Shown here in pieces: positions 36,401 through 50,400 of a stretch of DNA of 64,000 nt. The DNA comes from Xenia sp. Carnegie-2017 (lineage: Eukaryota; Cnidaria; Anthozoa; Malacalcyonacea; Xeniidae): assembly GCF_021976095.1 (NCBI RefSeq), contig NW_025813482.1, forward strand, positions 4,571,162-4,635,161. Direction: 5' to 3'. The first letter of the stretch is position 1, and every line of letters begins with the position of its first letter. The position numbers were made by a program, and so were the translations under genes. The notes below the pieces were generated by a model that saw only the letters and a list, made by a program, of their open reading frames with translations, was not told where the DNA came from and did not search any database.

Positions 36401-39251
36401 GACGAACGTTTGCAAGATTTTAAGGGGATTATTGTTAGCCCCATGATATTAAACTACTTCAAGTGGCCATACACCGTATCATGGCCTAATGTCTGAAAAA
36501 TATTTCAGCTTACTCACCAATCAGAATTAAGGCCTATTAGCTAGAATAACGATGATTGGCTGGTCACTTTGGTGCTAATTATACATTTTTGACGGCTGTC
36601 TTTATTTTGAAAAGCCAAAAAACTTTAAGCCTCGTACTTTGCTTTAACTTGACAGCTCGCTATGACAGATAACATACCGCGGAACATTATTTGTTTATCA
36701 TAGTCTACCGCAGTTAGCACTTTGTCATGATGTTACAGGGAATAGGTTTTATTTCTATCGTTTTACAGTTATTTTGTACAATGGATATGACTAACTTGTT
36801 ATAGATAAGTCTTCGATTTATAGATCAATATGTTATACAAAAGCTATTTCTTGTGAAAAAATGAACAGTGCTGCGCATTAGACAAACAGAACGCAGCAAC
36901 TATTTTGAGAGTAAGTCGACACCACTGATAAGACGCTAAAATTTTTCGAACAATAAATAATTACTTAAGGCTTTTAAGTAAAAGAGTGAGCTTTCAAGGC
37001 ATCAAGTTACAATTATTTGCATTTTGAACGATCACTGCGGCATTTAGCCCAAGATTTAGGGATTTCGTCTTAGAGATAACGAGGGATATTTAAATGCAGA
37101 CAAATTACTCAATAATAGAATTTTGTGAATTTTTAGTGTCTAGAAGAAACCTAACTCTTTATTTACACATGAGTTCAAATTTAAATTTTCAAATTAGTAA
37201 GACACTGACCCTCGCAGAAAATTGACAACAAAAAAGCTGAGTATGCATGCAGGATCTATGTTGTGAGATGCCCCAGTACTGAACTGCACTTTGTACACCA
37301 TGAAATGCTGAAATGGTACTGCCATATTTGTGTCAACGAATCAAAATCAAAATAGTGATAATGAATGTGACTGCAAAACAGGAAACAGGAGCCAATAATC
37401 AATCTATAAATATGCATTAAGCAAAATATGGTTCGCCGATAGATCAGTAGAGTCAATCAATCAAAATAACATGTCTTACTCACTGCACGCTTTCAAACGA
37501 ATTCGGCCAAAAAATTAACTGCTAAGAGATGAAAAAAATTTTTAATCAAAAGAAGCTGACGGCTTTTGATAACCAAAAAATCAATGGGGCTCTATGCAGA
37601 GCGCGATCTATGTGTATTTTTAGAAGAATATTTCTTGCTAAAACGTACATAAAAAAATCTTAAATGATTTCAAGCAAGACGTACAATATTTCCTGCAAGT
37701 GGAAGCGGCAAGCTAAAACAATGTATTACTGATCGTGTATGAAATGTGAATTAATACTTGGGGCACACCTGCCAACTATAAAAGATAAAAAATATCTTAA
37801 ATTTTTTCCCCTATTAAACTGAAATTTTTTGAGAAAAACGATAAGACTCTGGTCACTCCGTCAACAGCAGGAGAGCAAAGAGCTTATAGTCTACGCCGTA
37901 ATTACCTTTATTTCAACGCAGGGACATTGGTCTTACTATAGGTTGCAGTTATTTTATTGTCCATAGTGAGAAAAAATGTAGATACAATCATATAAAGACA
38001 AAATGAATAAATGTGCTATACGTAACTGCAATATCTGGTTACTCTGGTACACTTAGCTACATTTTAAACATACTTACCCACTTGACTCGTATAAGGTCTC
38101 GCCGGTTTGAAATTCAAATTTTTAAGTTGATATTAGTTGATATTACATCCAGACTTGGAAAATTTTGCAACAAGTATACTGGAAGTTTTGTAGGCAGAAA
38201 ACCTGTTGATGACATCCTTCAGTGTTCAAGTTTAAATAACTTGAAAATTTGCCCATAATTTGCTTTTTAATGATCTTACAAGGCTTAACCAGTACCCTTC
38301 AAAGCCACGTACGTTTTTGGTGAAGCCCGATGCATGTTCGATTCAAAAATTAAGAAGCAATTATTCGTATTGACATATATTTACGGCGAGTTACAAATAT
38401 TCGCTTTAGCATAAATTTGTCAAATAAAAAAGAAAGACTAAAAAGGCAAAAAGTAAATTAAAAGATTTGTAGAGATATGCACATTGACATAGATAATGAA
38501 TAGCGATCGAAGTTTTTTACATACATTCACTTGAATGTAAAAATTCCTGCATCTTATGAATATAGATTCACTAGCAAGCTATAAATTTTCTTCGTAATTT
38601 TTTTCAGCTTATTTTATAACCAAGTCTTTCTCTCATTTATTCTTAGAAAAATTTCAAAATATTCTACATATAGAAATATTTATATATGTGTGTGCATATA
38701 TGTGAATATATCATGCTTTCTATTGTCTGAAATTTTCATTAATCCATCATTTACATAAAATTGAGAGAAAAAACCGCATTTATTTACAGTGATCGTAATT
38801 ACTTTTGAAACTAATCCGTGTAATCATGTTCAATAATAATATAGCATCTCAATGATGGTTGGAATTCCTTTAAGCACTTTCATCCGTAACAGATAATCCA
38901 TATATGCTTCTGACTTCATTGTCATCACTTTCTATAAGAAGCGCTTGAGAGAAGTCGTACTCTGTGTTGTGCGACCTTTTATTTCTTGTCGCTTTTCACA
39001 TCGACACTATTTAAAAAAAATTTTTGTGTTTATGTTTTCCTGAACTGGTAAATAAGCGAGATTTGCACGTTTAATAGCAATGCTGCAAGACAATCGGATA
39101 GCTTGATCGATTGACGATCAACGGCCACATCAGTTAGTCGCTTGATCTGTACGAAGAGTGACAAAACTATGTTCAGGACTTCTGTCACCCCATCAGACTC
39201 CTGATGGCTATTTAATTGGTAACGATCAACGAATGTATGATTAGTCTAGTT

Positions 39252-39273
39252 AGGATGATCAATTGATCATCCT
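39252..39273. repeat. 22-base perfect palindrome
   Basis: AGGATGATCAA and its exact inverse TTGATCATCCT abut at this site, forming a perfect 22-base palindrome in otherwise plain sequence. It could be a protein-binding site or a chance inverted repeat. Confidence 0.6.
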
Positions 39274-40874
39274 GAACTGGCGAGTTACAGCAAACGTTCT
39301 TGGCCAATGGGCGATGGGGAAGTTGTCCGCCGGCCTTTCTTCCCATACACATTTTATTCTGGTCGACAGAAGAAATTTCATCAGCTTGCTTCTTAAATTT
39401 TCCTTTTAAATTCGATTAAAATCACATTTATTTACGAGGGCAAGTTTTCCCAGAGTACAGACGACAGTCCTCTTGTTTTACGTTTACTTCATGTCATCAA
39501 AACATAAATAATCTTTTGCCTTCTTGTTTAAAATTGCGAAACTCAATTCTGCTACAAAATGTACGAGTTTAGTGGTAACAAAAAGTTAGAAACTCGTTTT
39601 TCCCAATAACATTTGTAACTTCGACGGCAACTTTCTCTAAACTAACTTATGAAAACCGGTGATATTAGCTATCACAAAGCAACTTATTCATGGTTTTCAT
39701 CTTTTTTTGTTCAGACGATTCATGCAAAAAAGGTACAATTTGACACGTACATTTTACCAAACAAAATGCGTCAATATAAACACGTACCTTTGTAGAAAAT
39801 CTTAAAATAAAAAAAAAAGTACTATAACTTACAAAAAACTCCATCAGATTTTTCAATAAACTTTACAATTTTTGGTTATTTTGTATGCTCTACAGAAATC
39901 CAAAAGCAAAACCCATGTAGAAAAAACAGAAAATGCTATAATAATTATAAAGATACAGATAATGAAAAATAGAGTGTTTAATTTATACTCCACAATATTC
40001 TGCTGTTGTTTTCATTAAGTTTACATTCACATGCATATTTATCAATGACGTCATCAGCACAATAATTGCGTGAAGAGGGTGGTATTATTCATACCTGCAT
40101 GTTCCTTTTCATGAATTAAGTTCCTTTGAAATCAGTTGTTTTCAGTTAGGAATTATAACATGCATGTATAAATTACTCTCCTCCCCCCCCCTATTGAGCT
40201 GGATACTTTATTCACTTACTACGACTCGCGCTGTTTAATCTTCCCTAACTTGTTATTTTGAGCAATGAATTTGTCATTATGACTGCCAAACCTCATTCTG
40301 ATAATTGTAGCGATTAAAATGGCGAGGAGCAAGAGCGTGAAGAGAGATTAGTACCAATATGATTCACATTTGCACTTCAAATACACTCAAGTTATCTGAA
40401 ACCACCACCAGGTATAATTTCACTTGGTGCGTGGGGGAAAATGGCTGTTACGTGTCTCTGAAACGTTGCTGAAAAGATAAAAAATTTTCGTGTTCGTGAT
40501 GATTATAATTTTATAAACAATAGTAAATCATGACAAGTACACCAGTGTTTAGTTGTGAATTGTAGTATATAGGAGGATGCATCTGTTAATAAGTAATTGA
40601 TCACGTTGGACTTATTTTTCATCCCACACATTCTCGAGTTTAGCAGCGTATGGGTACGACCGTTTGGTCAAAGCTGTACAAGACTAAACTGTTATAGCAG
40701 TATCTAACCTGCATGCCAAATGCCAAGGTCATACAGCTGGTGATGAAAGTGAAAAGCTTAAATATTATCCGTTACTTTAGCCGTTCAAAGATTTAATAAA
40801 AAAATCCGAGAAGAAGCAATGTTAATGTTGGTCCTCAAATTTAAGTTTCACAATCACTTTCACTATCTAATTTA

Positions 40875-41200
40875 CTATGGATTAGTCTGAAGGCTGAGCT
40901 TGCCATAGCCATCCATTTGGGTGAGGCCCTGTCAACTTGATTCCCCTTCTTGACAACAATGTTGTTATAAATGGTCTCAAAACTGAACTTTTTATCTACA
41001 TGTCTGCCGCTGATGATGTTGAGGTGCTATCACTGAACAAAAGAGTTAAATAGTTGTATGATCACAACAATGAGCTTTCTCGTTGGGCTACAGCGACAAA
41101 AAGTCTTGTTATTTCAAACCATTAACCGCTGCAGTTAAGACATTCGCGCAACTCAAATCATGTTTTAATAAGGAACAGCAAAGCGTCCAGTTGTGGACTA
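40875..41200 (+). pseudogene. Decayed coding-like fragment, family unknown
   Basis: The plus strand shows conceptual peptides such as MSAADDVEVLSLNKRV and YDHNNELSRWATATKSLV interrupted by stops, with codon texture unlike the surrounding AT-rich DNA. I cannot name the source; a dead transposon or gene copy is possible. Confidence 0.2.
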
Positions 41201-42966
41201 CTTGCTACCTTATAAAATCTTGCTGAATACTAATATTCTTTTGTTATATTTAAAGCCACGTTAATTTTACATTATTTTCTTTGCTTTTTTCTGAAAAAGC
41301 CCAAGCATATTTTTAAACAAAAAGAGCATCTCAATGTCCCAGTGAATGATCTCAGTTGCAAGTTTCTTGATTTATGGTTCATTTCACTGAGTATCTTATG
41401 AACGAGATTAGTAAATTTAGAAATGAACTACCTCTAAAACCTGCGATGCAACTTTGAAATTTTTGTTTCACCCAAATGGTGAAAGCCCGCTTGTTTGTGG
41501 TTATGCAAATGCAATCTTTGTAAAGAAATCATTCGAACATTTGACGTTTTTTTACTCTATTAATGACGTCATTAGTAGTGGGCTGTAAATTATACAGAAG
41601 AACTTCGATTAAGAAGAAAAACTAATTGACCCATAGTCATATGAGCCAATATAAACTGTAGGGTCACGCAGGGTTCGTTATTGACTGAAAATAAAACCTC
41701 CTAGATTCCGGCTAATAAAACATAAAGGACAAAATTCACTGAAATAGTTTACGTTTCGCATAATAGGATTTGATTAGATCCAATGAAATATTTTCAAATA
41801 TTTTGTTGAGTTTGATTAGCAATCCAGCGTTAAGCAAAAAGAAATTTTTATAGCTCAATTTCCACAGACTTCAATAAATTTAAAATTGTTTTGAAATATA
41901 TAGGCGAATGAGCTGTTGTAACTTATAACAAAATTTAGCTCAATGCTGAACTGTACGTCATGATTTTCTAATTTCTCCTTCCCACACACGGCCAATACTA
42001 ATTATGTTTTGTTTACATTTTTATTCACAAGTGCATAGTGGCGTCAAGGCATTCTCTGCATAACGCCAATCTTTGATTTTCTTACGATAAGTGGGTATGA
42101 TGATCTGGATCTAGGACTGCATTAACAATTGAATCTCCTCAAAATTTGAAATAGTAATGACTGACATGAAGGCGAGATACATAAAATATTAAAAATTCGG
42201 GTTTATTACGGTATCTTTGTAAATAGATTCAATTATACATACACGAGCCTATGTACGCTAATAAATTCAACCTCATATGACAGGTCGCACGTTTGAAACT
42301 TTTTAGAATTTCAAATTAAGATATTATTTCTGAACGTGAGGTCTGACATGCTTTTGTACCGATAGAATTTTGGTCGTAGGAGATACGTCATAAAATTATT
42401 CTTTACAAATGCGTGGAGTCCTATAATTTTGTATCATTTCTTGTGAGACTTCGTTCAGTACTGTTCACACAGAAAAGAAATACAAGATTAAAAATGTCAT
42501 TCATAAGATTCATGATAAAGAATAAAGAGGCAAGTAGCCGAAGTAAGAACTAAATAACTAAGAGTCATGAATTAAATTCATACAATCGTTGGAAACAAAT
42601 GAGTCTGAGTTAAAAGTTGTATGTATATACTACACGGTCGTAAGGTTAATAGCTAATAACTGCAACATCATTAAAAACATAAGACATATTAAGAATACTA
42701 TATAAGGGTAGGAAATGTGGTATCGTATATTGCAAGAATGATGATAATAGGCTTTAGATTTCTTGATTTCTCCAATTTCTATTTTAGCCCATTTATAATA
42801 GTATTTATGTCATATATGAAAACAAATGGTTGTTTTTTAATGCGATGATTTATGTGTCGTGGGCTTTAGTTTTCAAAAATTCATTTTTGATTGATAGCTT
42901 TAAGCGAAATGATCCAATTTAGCCTGCCATAAATTATCGTTTATACTTATCTCGGAAAGTGAAACG

Positions 42967-43739
42967 ATGGGCAAATTTCAAAATAATAGTCTTGTAAACG
43001 TAAAGGTACATCATATACAATTTATTACTTCTACGATACGACTCTTGCGAATTTATTGAAACATTTGATGGATTATCCGTCGAAATAATCGAGGGTTGCG
43101 GCCAAATACAAACTTATGTAAATGTAGAATACTGAGACAATTATAAAAGCTGGGGACTGTGTGTGTGTGTGAAATGCGGAAATGATACAATTGTGCTTGT
43201 TTATACATAGCTACTCAACTCTCTAAGTTTTAAGAAAATGTTTTACTCATCGACGAACAATTTGTTCATTTTTCTTAGATAATTCCAGTACTGACAGCTG
43301 CTGGATTTGCTTCTACACTTGGTGTTGTCATGTTAATCAGGTCTGCCTTAACATCTCCAGATGCCATGTAAGAACATGTTCTAAAGTTTTTTACATGAAA
43401 TTCGATGTGTGGTCTCTTGCCAATGATTACACTATACCATCTTAAACACTCAACTATGACATGTTTAAGAAGAGCTTATAGCCAATCGGCTTATACCTGT
43501 TTTTTCATTCTGTGCAGATTTGATAAGACAAACAATCCAACGCCATGGCTGAATGTCAAGCCAACAGAACAAATAAAGGTAAACAGCTGCATTGCTTTAA
43601 TTGATAAAGAAAGTATATATATTTGAATAATTGAACTGTTAAACGTGAAAAAAACACATTTTCTATAATAATTTAGCTGTATTCTCCGTCATTGGACTTC
43701 AAAACATTGAAAACTGATAGGCCAAATATCGACGATTAA
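42967..43739 (+). CDS. NDUFA4: NDUFA4/COXFA4-like subunit, copy A
   Basis: NDUFA4 (COXFA4) is a small single-span subunit of mitochondrial cytochrome c oxidase. Exons: 42967-43005 (tentative start), 43279-43367, 43518-43578, 43677-43739, in all 83 residues (human 81). The membrane segment IIPVLTAAGFASTLGVVMLI leads into RSALTSPDA, then the family core FDKTNNPTPWL and a C-terminal LYSPSLDFKTLKTDRP, which aligns with the human tail by memory. Introns fall in phases 0, 2 and 0, the same as in copy B 2 kb downstream. The first exon (MGKFQNNSLVNVK, then a GTACAT donor) is the least certain part; it is chosen because it is in phase and of the right length. Confidence 0.9.
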
Positions 43740-45283
43740 TATCACACAAAAGAACTCAAATGTTAATCCACACAAGTAAGAATTGGATTTTTTTCACTTG
43801 TCTAATGTATTCATGGTATTGTCATTGAAATGCGTTACAACAAAATTCGTCATTGTATGTACAAAGATTGTAAATATTTAACAATATGAACTTATCCTTT
43901 TAAAGCAAGAATATTTTTCGAAAATTTCTCATGTAGCTACTATTTTGAGTTGTTCATGTAATAATTTCTTTACTGTATTATTTTCACTCTCATACCAAAT
44001 TTTATTTAACTTTATTTATGTGTAATTTTGCTTAAAGAATGTTTAATAGTAATATCTTGTGACAGTGTATGAAAATATCTCTGCTAGTAAATCTTTAAGT
44101 TCAAGCTTCAAGAATTTATGTTTCAAAAAAAATAATCGACCGTACAAGACTTCAAAAATATGGATAATGCATTTTAATAATGATCAACTTGACATTGCTG
44201 TCTTTCCTGAAAAGGAATGAGTTGTATAGGATTTTTACATCATGGGCCGAGTTCACCGGTTTGTTGTTTGGTTACAACACCAGTCGTTTAATTTGTAACA
44301 GTGGCTTCCACTCTGTTGCACTCAAAATAGTGTTTGTAAAAATGTTATCCGAATTCAGTAATTGTGGTTGGACATTAACTGCATGCTCAAGTCCGTAGAC
44401 CGCGGTGCAACCCGCAAATAGCGTTTACGTTTTCGAATCATCTTTTGATGTTATTGATACTTTGTGACGAGTCTAAAGGGTTAAACTGTTATCTTTATGT
44501 ATTAATTACACACATGATGTTTGACTTGACAAGTTTCGCTTTACACGACAAATGTAGAGATTAGAGAAGTAAGACCTCGTACACAGCTCATACTTTGATT
44601 TTCGTGTCTTTGATTTCAAACGACAACTCAATGAGCTCCTTTGAATTACAACATCGTAAAATTTTCTTTTCCTTGTACAAGCTGCTAGCATTAAGTCATA
44701 GTATACGAATATTTAAGGTGCAAGTACCCATGTGGTTCCAGATTGATTCAGGCAATAGTTACTGTGAAACTGACTGAACAACTAGAAAGATTAAGTTGAG
44801 TGAAAATCTACATTCACCAAGAAAAAATTGTCGAATGCAATATAAAGTTAGTGAGTTTAGTTGACGTTTTTTCACGTATTTCTAATGTACATATAACCTA
44901 GTCCTAGGTATTAAAAAAGCTAAGAACTTTTCACAGCGCGATCGACAACTTAACCCCCTTATTTTTTTCCCAATGAGTTTTACACCAGTATCTGCAGTCT
45001 TCCTTATTTTCTGCTTTCAAGAAGTATATTCCAAGTGAACAATCCCAGTTCATGCAGGATTGTTGAAACTGGGTTTTACCAGCACTATTGTTAGTTCTTC
45101 ACCCGCCTTTTTTCCCCCGATCTTCACCGGTCATCCGCTTTTTGCCCATTCGCTGTTACCTATACTACGTATTACATGACGTTTTCAATTGAAACCATTT
45201 ATTGGCGTTCGCCATTTTTATTTGCCTGTTCAATAATTTCCCTTTTGTATCAAGGGTTAAAACATCCCGAAGTTTCAGCAAAA
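43740..45283. other. Spacer between the two NDUFA4 copies
   Basis: About 1.5 kb of AT-rich sequence with no coding unit that I can support; it holds the copy A 3' UTR and the copy B promoter. Confidence 0.5.
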
Positions 45284-46456
45284 ATGTTGTCTATATTGAA
45301 GAAAAACAAAGAGGTAAGAATTGTCTCATACATTTAAACAATTAAAAAGTTTTTACATGAATGTAGTGACGAAATTTTTATTATAGAATATTTCCATAAA
45401 TTCCATGGAGAGTATAAAAATAGTTTATACAAAAAACCTAAATAAGTGAATACTGTGTTCATATAAAATCGCTATGCAAGGAATAATTTAGCTGTAACGT
45501 GCATATTAATAATATTAGATTTGAAACAAGTCAATGACTATTGAACGAAAATTTATTTTTGAATTGTGGGAAAGTCGTTTCATAATGTCACAGGCTATGC
45601 ATTGTGTAATTGGGAATTTTCAATGTAGTATGAACTAAAAGTACACTGGCACAGTTACATAGTATGGAAAATATTCTATTGGACAGCAGTCACAGCACTA
45701 GGGAAAAATCATTAATGTTTTATGATGAACTATGATCATTGATCAATTGTAAATTGTAGTCATAAGCATTGGTTACAAATAATGCTACTTTACAACTTGT
45801 TAAATGCTTTGTTGTTTTTTAATTGTTAGTTTTATACTGTTTTTGAATCATGCATAGGAAAAAGACAGTCTCAAATTATTCTTAGATTTTTGTCTCTTAT
45901 ACAAAAGCTCAATAGAAGATTTTCTTTAGAAAATGGTTTGCTTGATGAAGTGGCATAGTTTTCTTGCAGATTTTAGTAGTCATAATGAATCAATAATTTT
46001 CAACTTTAAGCATATTTCACTCTCTGTTTTGTATTCAAAACTGAAGATAAGATATATTATTTAGCTTTATCCTGTGACAGCATGTGTTGTGTTTGGATGT
46101 TTCCTTAGCGTAGGATACTTGTTTAGGATGGCCTTCCAACATCCTGATGCTGCGTAAGTAAATGAACATTTCAAATAATGAACATTTTAATGTGCTGAAG
46201 ATTCCTTGCAAGTGTGCTTGTTCTATGATGTTTTAATTTCAGTTGGTACAACAAACGGGAAAATCTTCCATGGAACACTGTTGCACACAATCAGAAAAAA
46301 AAGGTAATGGACTTATATTATTCTGTCAAACACGAGATAGCTGTGAAAATCAGATCTTGGAGCATAATTTCACTTTTATTGTTTCAATTTATATTTCAGT
46401 TCTACTCAACATTTGATTATTCCAAGCTAAAGGATGAAAGACCAAAATATGAATAA
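45284..46456 (+). CDS. NDUFA4: NDUFA4/COXFA4-like subunit, copy B
   Basis: Exons 45284-45313, 46065-46153, 46243-46303 and 46400-46456 give 78 residues. The short basic N-terminus MLSILKKNKE precedes the membrane segment LYPVTACVVFGCFLSVGYLF, then RMAFQHPDAAWYNKRENLPW and the tail FDYSKLKDERPKYE, which is closer to the vertebrate C-terminus (YSKLKKERPDF) than copy A is. Exons 2 and 3 are exactly the same length as in copy A (89 and 61 bases) and all intron phases agree, so the two genes are a tandem duplication. The membrane segments themselves have diverged strongly, so the duplication is not recent. Confidence 0.93.
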
Positions 46457-47430
46457 ACGCTGTTTCGTAAATTTTATGTATCTTGTTTTCTGCTTTTTTG
46501 AAAATAATTAAACTGAACTGCTGTTTGAGTTTTCGTTATAAATAAAAAATGTTTGTTTCAAATTACTCTGCCCTGTGACTTTTTTAACTTTAGTATTATA
46601 AAGTATTGTTGTTTTTCACCTTTCACTACATTATTATTACTCAGGCAGGATGTGGAGGGTTAGAGGGTACTGCACTTGGTTAGGGTCAGAGGGGTACTGC
46701 ACTTGGTTAGGGTCAGGGGGTACGGTACTTGCTTGAATCTTCAAGAAAAACATGCATTGAATTAAATCAAGATATCAGTGAACAAACTCTTTTTCCACCA
46801 AAACTGATTTTTTAAAAGTCCAGTGATGCAACTCTGAGACCATCCCTCCTCCCTTAGCGTATAAAGAATTAAGAGTACACCTGAATTCAAGCAATTTTTC
46901 TTTCAAACTTTTAAAATATGAGAACACTTGATTGTTTTTACAGAAACATATCACTTCCCACTCCCAGAATCTCTATTGATTGAGGAGTATGCTATCTCAT
47001 CGAAAATTCGATCTTGTAGTCGGAAGGAGTTGCTCTATAATGAAAATGAGCGATGAATTTTGTAGCAAAACACGTTTATGCAACATTGGTCTAAAACATA
47101 TGTTTATGAGCATGTTTTTTCGTGTTAAATTCAGTTAAATTCCTTTTTTTAAGGATTATCACATGCATATATGAATTTATTAATGAATATCCCCCACCCC
47201 ACCCCCCACCGCCTCCAAAGAGATTAGTGCAAAAGTTATTGTCCAAAGGTTTCAATGTAAGTTCTTAGCACTCTTCTTTATCGTAGGTAAGTTTTGATCA
47301 ATAGAAACACATTTTGAAAAAAAAGACTTTTTAAAAAAGTGGCCTATATAGCGACATATCTATGAATACGTTAAAAATGTCAATTAAAAACTAAAGCATA
47401 AAGGCTTAAAACCAACAAAAAAATCTTTTA
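46457..47430. other. Convergent spacer, NDUFA4-B to CSPP1-like gene
   Basis: Both flanking genes end here. Contents are the poly(A) signal at 46541 and a short G-rich tandem repeat at about 46665-46735 (unit near GGTACTGCACTTGGTTAGGG). No coding signal seen. Confidence 0.5.
46541..46546 (+). terminator. Polyadenylation signal of NDUFA4 copy B
   Basis: AATAAA lies 85 bases after the stop codon in an AT-rich 3' flank, a usual position for the cleavage signal. A second AATAAA overlaps the stop codon itself. Confidence 0.55.
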
Positions 47431-50400
47431 TCAAAACAAACCTGAATGTTTTCTTGGTGATATGATTTGATCTTTTGCTTTAGTTACGGGAGCTCCACCA
47501 CCAGGACGCCCCCAAACATCGTTCATTGTCTTTATGTGCTATCGTTCAAATATAATAAATTATCCACTACATTATTGCATAAAAAACAGCCATTCTAACA
47601 AATCACAATTTCTCGGACGTTGTACTACAATCAGCAAATTTTTTAAGCCAATTTACTAAATTACTTAATGTTTATCATGAGAATATATTTTGTAGTTTCA
47701 TAGAAACAACTTTGTCACGAGGAAAACTTTGTCACGATGGAAACCATTTATTGAAAAATACCTCAACAAATGTTACTACATACTTCATACCTCAAAAATG
47801 GTCACATAAATAAACTTACATGAAACGATAATTCTCTTTGTTGTGCTCTTTCGTTTTGTCTTCTTCTGTTTCTTTCATTTGCCATTTCTTGTAAATCTTC
47901 GCAATAACGCTTGCTGTTTTGGTTGATATATCGACGAATTTGAAGTTTCTACAAAAGATTACATCATATATTAAATATTTCAACTTAATTTTGCAGCAGA
48001 AATGAAGTAATTACGAACCTCTCGAGTAACGTCTGATGTAGCTTTCGCATTTGATTTCATTTTGTTAGTCAGAGAATCGTATTCTGGCTGTCCAACTTTC
48101 CCTTGACACAACCAACTTACAACACCTGGATTAGCCTTAAATAGACGGAGGCGACAGTATTTAGTGCAACTAATGGTTGCGCGCAAACACATGCAGCGTT
48201 TCTTATAATAAATGGCAAATATAAGCTCAGACGACGGTTGTATAGCTAGGTCAACCTTTCCAAATAAATTAGTGCCGCTCTTCATGCAGAAAAGCTATAC
48301 TAATGACCATAAAACTTACGGAGTTCAGCATGTTGCTTCGTTGTGTTGAACGTAAATTCTTAATTTCTTCTTGTTGTTTTTCTTCAAATAATGACATTGT
48401 TAAAAATGTATGAGCAATAAAAATCAAATGAAGAAGATTGTAAAAAGTTACCTAAAGCCGATAGATAGTCTTTTTTTCTTGCACGATCTTTTCTTAATTG
48501 GGCAGATCCCTTTGAATAGAGCGAATGAAAAGAAAACAGGAAAGTGAAGACGGAGAAAATGATGTAATACAAGGTGATATGTAAACATGGATGACATGAG
48601 GTTTGGTGAAGGCATGCATAATGTAAAGAATATGGTCTTAGTCGTTGAAATATATTTTTTGGTTAGTGAACCAGTGCTTTACATGACTAGGTGACAGTTT
48701 ACCATATCGGCATTGGCTAATTTTCCACTTGTATAAACTATTAAATTTCCTAGTTCATCTTTCAGTGGTGCACCAGCTCCTGGTCTTCCAAAGGGATTGT
48801 AACTATCGTTTGGGCTTGATTCTCTAACGCAAGATTCTAGAAAGAAGATGGCAAAATGAGCCAAGAATAGAAACTTTAATTTGGCAATAAGATTGCTTTG
48901 GACACATTTCTTTTAATTAATATTTTTAGTTAAAGGAGAAATTACTTTAGATTTGCACTTACGGCCAAAAGGATTTTTCACCAAGGTGATTTTTTTCTTC
49001 GGGTTGATATTTTCCTTAATTGGGACACTCTAAAAACGTTCATTAAAAATTAAATTATTATGAGAAATTCATGTGGCAAGGTATTTTAACAATTTTATGT
49101 GACGAAAAAATACTCCATGCGTTGTAAAAATGTTCTTGAACTTAAAATCGGTAAAGTGCAAGAAAACCTAATTTTGAAAAATCTTGTACAAAGGGAAAAA
49201 CTGGGAGATAAGGTAAAAGAGTTAAATAACTTACTATACGTGAGCAGTTTGTTGGGTTTCTATGATCAATACTTAAAGTAAATTATCTCCAAACTTATTT
49301 CATATTGACAACCTTCTGACTGCAACTTAACCTTTGCAAAACTAATACCCCACCACAAAAACATGCTTCATGTTCAATAGCAGATTTAGCGTAAGTCGAA
49401 TTTGTCAAAGTCGTATAATTCTACTGTTTACAAAGAGTAAATATATATACAAGCTGCTTTTTGCCTTGCTTTTTTAACTATTTTTATATTGATTTGAATT
49501 TTTTCTACGGGGTCATGAATAAATGAAATTGGATTTAACGAAGCCTTAAAAGCATGAAAACTTCTCAAAAATCGAATTATAGTATCGAAAAACATATATG
49601 ATACACGGCTAGATGCAGGTTTCAAATTTTTATTTAAGATTGTTCTTCTTGTCTTCTAACATGGAAAAAATTTACGAAGACAAAGAATCATTAAGTGTTG
49701 TTTGCGTTATAAGTAAAAAGGATAGAGCGTAGTTGGTGATGGGTTTGTTTTCCTAGTTTATACATAATACAGTAAAATGGATGAACGTATCTGCAATGCT
49801 TGGTGGTGGTTTAATACTTCCACTTCTTTATTTATTTTACACATAAAAGCAATTGCAAACTGACTGACATATTTGAATAATACCTATACATATTTGTGAA
49901 TTAACAGCGTTTTTTTAGTTTTGATTTCTTGATGTATAGCTTACCTCTGATATATTGGTCAAATGTCGTCTATTTTTCAAGATCTTTCCGAATTGATTTC
50001 GCTCAGGTAGACCTCCAACACCTTTTCCCCAAGGATCGTATAACTGATCCTACTCGTACAAATGCATTCATATATAAGTATATAGAGATTGAACATCTCT
50101 GAGCGTTTATTTCTATTGTTTATTTTCGTTTCATTTTACTTACAGTCGTTGACGATATTGATTCATAACGGACATCTAGCAAAAAAATCCAGAAACTATC
50201 AATTTCTGCTCAAACGTGAAACGTAGCTAAAGCCCGGTTTTAAATGTCAAACATTCCATACACCAAATACATTAAAGACAAACGAGTCGATGATTTATTA
50301 AACTTTGGACTATATATTAAACAGGCTTTGAGTTTTTACGCGAATTTGACTTGTTGGCATTCAACATAAGACGAATCGATGCTGACTCATTGGATGAAGC

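Larger units (their letters stand above)
36401..42966. other. 6.5 kb gene-poor interval
   Basis: Between the RECK start and the first NDUFA4 exon I find no gene with family or splice support. It holds the RECK promoter at its left end, the palindrome at 39252-39273 and a decayed coding-like stretch near 40.9-41.2 kb. Otherwise it is AT-rich and featureless to me. Confidence 0.5.

Noticed and set aside
37983-38258. 81-codon plus-strand frame in the gene-poor interval
   Set aside because: No family features, no supporting exons on either side.
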